Below are positions 6,544 through 8,120 of a stretch of DNA of 8,120 nt, piece by piece. Source of the stretch: Gp6-AA40 sp036274155 (GTDB taxonomy: Bacteria > Acidobacteriota > Vicinamibacteria > Vicinamibacterales > UBA2999); assembly GCA_036274155.1 (NCBI GenBank), contig DASUGH010000039.1, positions 1 through 8,120 on the forward strand, written 5' to 3'. The stretch's first letter is position 1. Each line of letters begins with the position of its first letter. The position numbers and the translations under genes were made by a program. The notes beneath the pieces were generated by a model, which was given only the letters and a program-made list of their open reading frames with translations, was not told the DNA's origin and did no database searches.

Positions 6544-7331
6544 CGAGCTCTGCGGACAAGCTGGCGGTGCTGCTGCGCACGCTCAAGCTCCCGTCGTTCA
6601 AGTCGCAGTACGAAGACCTCGCCCGCCAGGGCGAGCGCGAAGGCTGGACCTTTGCCCGCTACTTGATGCAACTCGCCGAAGCCGAGATCGAGGATCGCCG
6701 GGCTCGACGGATCGAGCGGCTGGTGAGCCAGTCGGGCCTGCCCTCGGACAAGACGCTGGCCACGCTTGACCAGAAGCGTCTGCCGGCCAACGTGCGCCGA
6801 CAGCTCACCGCGTTGTGCGACGGCGGCTTCGTCCAGCGCGCCGAGAATGTCCTCGCGTTCGGGCTGCCCGGCCGCGGCAAGACACACTGCGTCTGCGCCG
6901 TCGGCCACGAGCTCGTCCAGCGCGGCTACGAGGTGCTGTTCCGGCCAGCCTTCGCCATCGTCCAGCGGCTGCTGGCCGCCAAGCGAGACCTGTCACTCGA
7001 GAAAGAGCTGCGACGTCTCGACCGCTACGACGTCGTCATCCTGGACGATATCGGCTACGTGCAGCAGGACCGCGAGGAGATGGAGGTGCTGTTCACGCTC
7101 CTCGCGGAGCGCTACGAGCGGCGCAGCGTCATCATCACGAGCAACCTCGTGTTCTCGCAGTGGGACAAGGTCTTCAAGGACCCGATGACCACCGCCGCCG
7201 CGATCGATCGCGTCGTCCATCACTCGGTGATCCTCGAGCTGACCGGCGAGAGCTACCGAAGCGAGCAGGCCAAGAAGCGCAACACCGAAGCTGCGCAGGC
7301 ATCCAAGGCCGCGAAGAGTTCGGCGGGCTGA
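6540..7331 (+). CDS. istB: IS21-family helper ATPase IstB
   Basis: IstB is the AAA+ (DnaA/DnaC-like) ATPase that assembles on target DNA and activates IstA. The 263-aa product has an N-terminal helical IstB domain (LAVLLRTLKLPSFKSQYEDL, 8-27), Walker A GLPGRGKTH (108-116), Walker B VVILDDIGY (165-173), a sensor-I-like IITSN (198-202) and the C-terminal AIDRVVHHSVILEL (221-234). The length is usual for the family. The start ATG at 6540 overlaps the istA stop by 4 bp and is preceded by a strong GGAGGTG (6528-6534) at 5-nt spacing, so both coupling and independent initiation are possible. An upstream in-frame extension to 6072 lies inside istA and is not real. The Ala/Lys-rich tail (about 244-263) is probably disordered. 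The gene is complete and probably active. Confidence 0.95.
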   Translation: MTSSADKLAVLLRTLKLPSFKSQYEDLARQGEREGWTFARYLMQLAEAEIEDRRARRIERLVSQSGLPSDKTLATLDQKRLPANVRRQLTALCDGGFVQRAENVLAFGLPGRGKTHCVCAVGHELVQRGYEVLFRPAFAIVQRLLAAKRDLSLEKELRRLDRYDVVILDDIGYVQQDREEMEVLFTLLAERYERRSVIITSNLVFSQWDKVFKDPMTTAAAIDRVVHHSVILELTGESYRSEQAKKRNTEAAQASKAAKSSAG

Positions 7332-7339
7332 CGGGTCAT

Positions 7340-7366
7340 GGGCTGCGCGGTCTACGCGCCCAGCCC
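7340..7366. terminator. Hairpin between convergent istB and winged-helix gene, possible bidirectional terminator
   Basis: GGGCTG-CGCG (7340-7349) pairs with CGCG-CC-CAGCCC (7355-7366), leaving a 5-nt loop and a 2-nt bulge. It sits just after the istB stop (7331) and covers the stop of the minus-strand gene (7352-7354). It lacks a T-tract on either strand, so termination is inferred from position only. Confidence 0.35.
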
Positions 7367-7777
7367 AAGCGACTCCAGCACCGAGCGGATCGATACTGGC
7401 TCTCCGCTTGGCCGAGGACCACGCTCGGAGCGCGGGAGCGGCAGGAGCTGCCAGACACCATCAGCATGACCTGTGCGCCACGGTCGATGCGCGACGAGAC
7501 CGAGTTCCTGCAGTCGCGACAGGGCGAAGTCGACATCGCGCCGGCTCATGCTGAGAACCGAGGTCATCCGCTCCCGGCCGTAGAAGGACGTGCCCTGGCG
7601 ATCAGCAGCCAGGGCCAGCAACACCAGCACGGCCACCCCTTCCGGACCGAGGCGGCTCAGCCACCCCTCCTGGAGCAACCTGTCATCGAGCCAGCCGAAC
7701 CGGCCTTCCGGCCTGCGGATCTGATCCGGACGAGGGGGCTGAACGGGACGCCGTGCACGAATCGTTGTCTGGTTCAT
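7352..7777 (-). CDS. Winged-helix-like protein carried as third gene of the IS21 element
   Basis: The 141-aa product is not a standard IS21 protein. It begins with a basic, proline-rich arm (RARRPVQPPRPDQIRR, 7-22) and FGWLDDRLLQEGWLSRL (27-43). A winged helix-turn-helix-like domain follows: a hydrophobic helix (GVAVLVLLALAADR, 47-60), FYGRERMTSVLSMSRRDVDFALSRL (65-89) with LSMSRRDVDFAL as the likely recognition unit, then ELGLVAHRPW and a wing ending VWQLLPLP. I recall similar small FGW(I/L)D-type proteins beside IS21 genes elsewhere, but I know of no assigned function. Transcriptional regulation or an accessory role in transposition are both possible. The gene is convergent with istB (20 bp between stops) and lies fully inside the terminal repeats, so it moves with the element. 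No clear Shine-Dalgarno precedes the ATG. The frame is open, amphipathic and high-GC3, which supports real coding. Confidence 0.75.
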   Translation of the reverse strand: MNQTTIRARRPVQPPRPDQIRRPEGRFGWLDDRLLQEGWLSRLGPEGVAVLVLLALAADRQGTSFYGRERMTSVLSMSRRDVDFALSRLQELGLVAHRPWRTGHADGVWQLLPLPRSERGPRPSGEPVSIRSVLESLGLGA

Positions 7778-7836
7778 GGCGGCGCGGAGAGAACCAGATC
7801 CACGGCTGCGCTGCGATTGAAAAGAACCAGAACCAG
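7768..7836 (-). promoter_or_regulatory. Repeated GAACCAG boxes, candidate operator of the winged-helix gene
   Basis: TCTGGTTC (7768-7775, touching the start codon) and GAACCAGA (7791-7798) form a perfect 8-bp inverted repeat with a 15-nt spacer. Two further overlapping GAACCAG copies lie at 7824-7830 and 7830-7836, next to a candidate -10. Repeated boxes around the start of a gene for a DNA-binding protein suggest autoregulation; this is inference. Confidence 0.4.
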
Positions 7837-7863
7837 TTACACCATCATGGCTTACGTTGTCAT
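7836..7863 (-). promoter_or_regulatory. Candidate sigma-70-like promoter of the winged-helix gene
   Basis: On the minus strand ATGACA (7863-7858; 5 of 6 to the -35 consensus) is separated by 16 nt from TGTAAC (7841-7836; 4 of 6 to the -10 consensus). It lies about 60 bp upstream of the ATG, in the most AT-rich stretch of the element, just inside the right terminal repeat. It is a weak match. Confidence 0.3.
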
Positions 7864-8120
7864 GTCTTGCACAGTTCTAATTGTCGTCGCTGCACAAGAG
7901 TAGTTGACGCCAAGCAGAAGAAGATGCCACGAACCTGCGTGTGCCCGAGGGCCTTCTGGTGCGTCAAGTAGTCACCGCCAAACAGCAGCTCCTGAGTTCC
8001 GTCGGGCCACAGGGCAACGACCATCGGCGCCATGCGTAGCAGCTTCCGCAATTGCCTGGAGTGCCCCAAGGCCCGTGCGTGCTCGATGAACCTTGGTGGA
8101 ACCTCGAAGCCGAAGGGAAA
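7860..8120 (-). pseudogene. 3'-truncated gene of unknown function cut by the IS21 right end
   Basis: A minus-strand frame enters from beyond the right edge and stays open for 86 codons to a TGA at 7860-7862. The first 68 codons (8120 to 7917) are host DNA and read like protein: FEVPPRFIEHARALGHSRQL, LLRMAPMVVALWPDGTQELL and FGGDYLTHQKALGHTQVRGI. The last codons (ending LVQRRQLELCKT) are IS21 terminal-repeat sequence, so the native C-terminus has been replaced by element-encoded residues. I do not recognise the family. The start lies outside the window; a TTG at 8069 is possible but unlikely to be the true start. Composition and the absence of a better frame support coding, but a chance open frame cannot be excluded. 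Confidence 0.42.
7872..7916 (-). repeat. IS21 right terminal inverted repeat
   Basis: Read from outside inward on the minus strand, it carries GTCAACTA (7908-7901) and GACAATTA (7885-7878). These sit at the same 23-bp spacing and the same distance from the end (8 nt) as the left copies. A third related GACAACGTA lies further in at 7861-7853. The end is interrupted by 10 mismatches relative to the left repeat. Confidence 0.82.

Larger units (their letters stand above)
4932..7916 (+). mobile_element. Complete IS21-family insertion sequence with three genes
   Basis: The element spans about 2,985 bp between 45-bp imperfect terminal inverted repeats (4932-4976 and 7872-7916; 35 of 45 positions identical by hand alignment). 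Outer ends read TGCT(C/T)GGCG and begin TG / end CA, as in IS21-family members. It carries istA and istB overlapping by 4 bp, plus a third gene in convergent orientation. All three frames are intact, so the element looks recently active. IS21 elements normally duplicate 4-8 bp of target. None is seen: 5' flank GCCGCGTC, 3' flank GAAGAAGA. Exact ends could be off by a few bases because the outer TCTGCT also matches. Confidence 0.85.

Noticed and set aside
6840..6890. Unusual Walker A (GLPGRGKTH) in IstB as evidence of inactivation
   Set aside because: The glycines, Lys and Thr of GxxGxGKT are all present. I recall the same variant in other IS21 helper ATPases.
4919..7920. GCAGAAG at 4919-4925 and 7914-7920 as IS21 target-site duplication
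   Set aside because: The left copy lies 6 bp outside the element tip, while the right copy overlaps the tip. The arrangement is not symmetrical, so it is probably chance.
1..8120. tRNA, rRNA or CRISPR array
   Set aside because: No cloverleaf with TTCGANNC-type arm in context, no rRNA-like sequence and no regularly spaced repeats were seen by reading. A covariance-model scan would be needed to exclude small RNAs.

Overview
The window is high-GC bacterial DNA with densely packed genes. The style of the dodecin, the antiporter and the IS21 genes suggests a proteobacterium, but no marker fixes the taxon. It falls into a chromosomal left part and an accessory right part.

Left part (1-2558). A dodecin (small flavin-storage protein) is followed by about 330 bp with no convincing gene. 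Next comes a 615-aa monovalent cation:proton antiporter with a C-terminal RCK/TrkA-N nucleotide-binding domain. A strong hairpin lies just downstream of the antiporter.

Middle part (2559-4931). A compact toxin-antitoxin-like pair (DUF433 protein plus DUF5615 PIN-like protein) has stop and start overlapping as GTGA. It is followed by a stand-alone DDE transposase of the integrase-core class, whose catalytic D-D-E residues are intact and which lies between two short imperfect direct repeats. About 490 bp of scrap follows. This holds a 55-nt near-palindrome and, on the minus strand, a short remnant of an IS91-type transposase zinc-binding domain.

Right part (4932-7916). A complete IS21-family element of about 2,985 bp is bounded by 45-bp imperfect inverted repeats (35/45 identical by hand alignment) that begin TG and end CA. 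It encodes istA (DDE transposase) and istB (AAA+ helper), overlapping as ATGA. It also carries a third, convergent gene for a 141-aa winged-helix-like protein that lies inside the inverted repeats. The promoter region of this third gene holds repeated GAACCAG boxes that could be an operator. The istA ribosome-binding site is predicted to be locked in a hairpin.

Beyond the element (7917-8120) a minus-strand reading frame runs in from outside the window, and its 3' end is cut off by the insertion sequence. No target-site duplication is visible, and the two flanks look unrelated, so the locus has probably been rearranged since insertion. No RNA gene or CRISPR array was seen. The best candidate for something under-described is the third IS21 gene with its putative operator.
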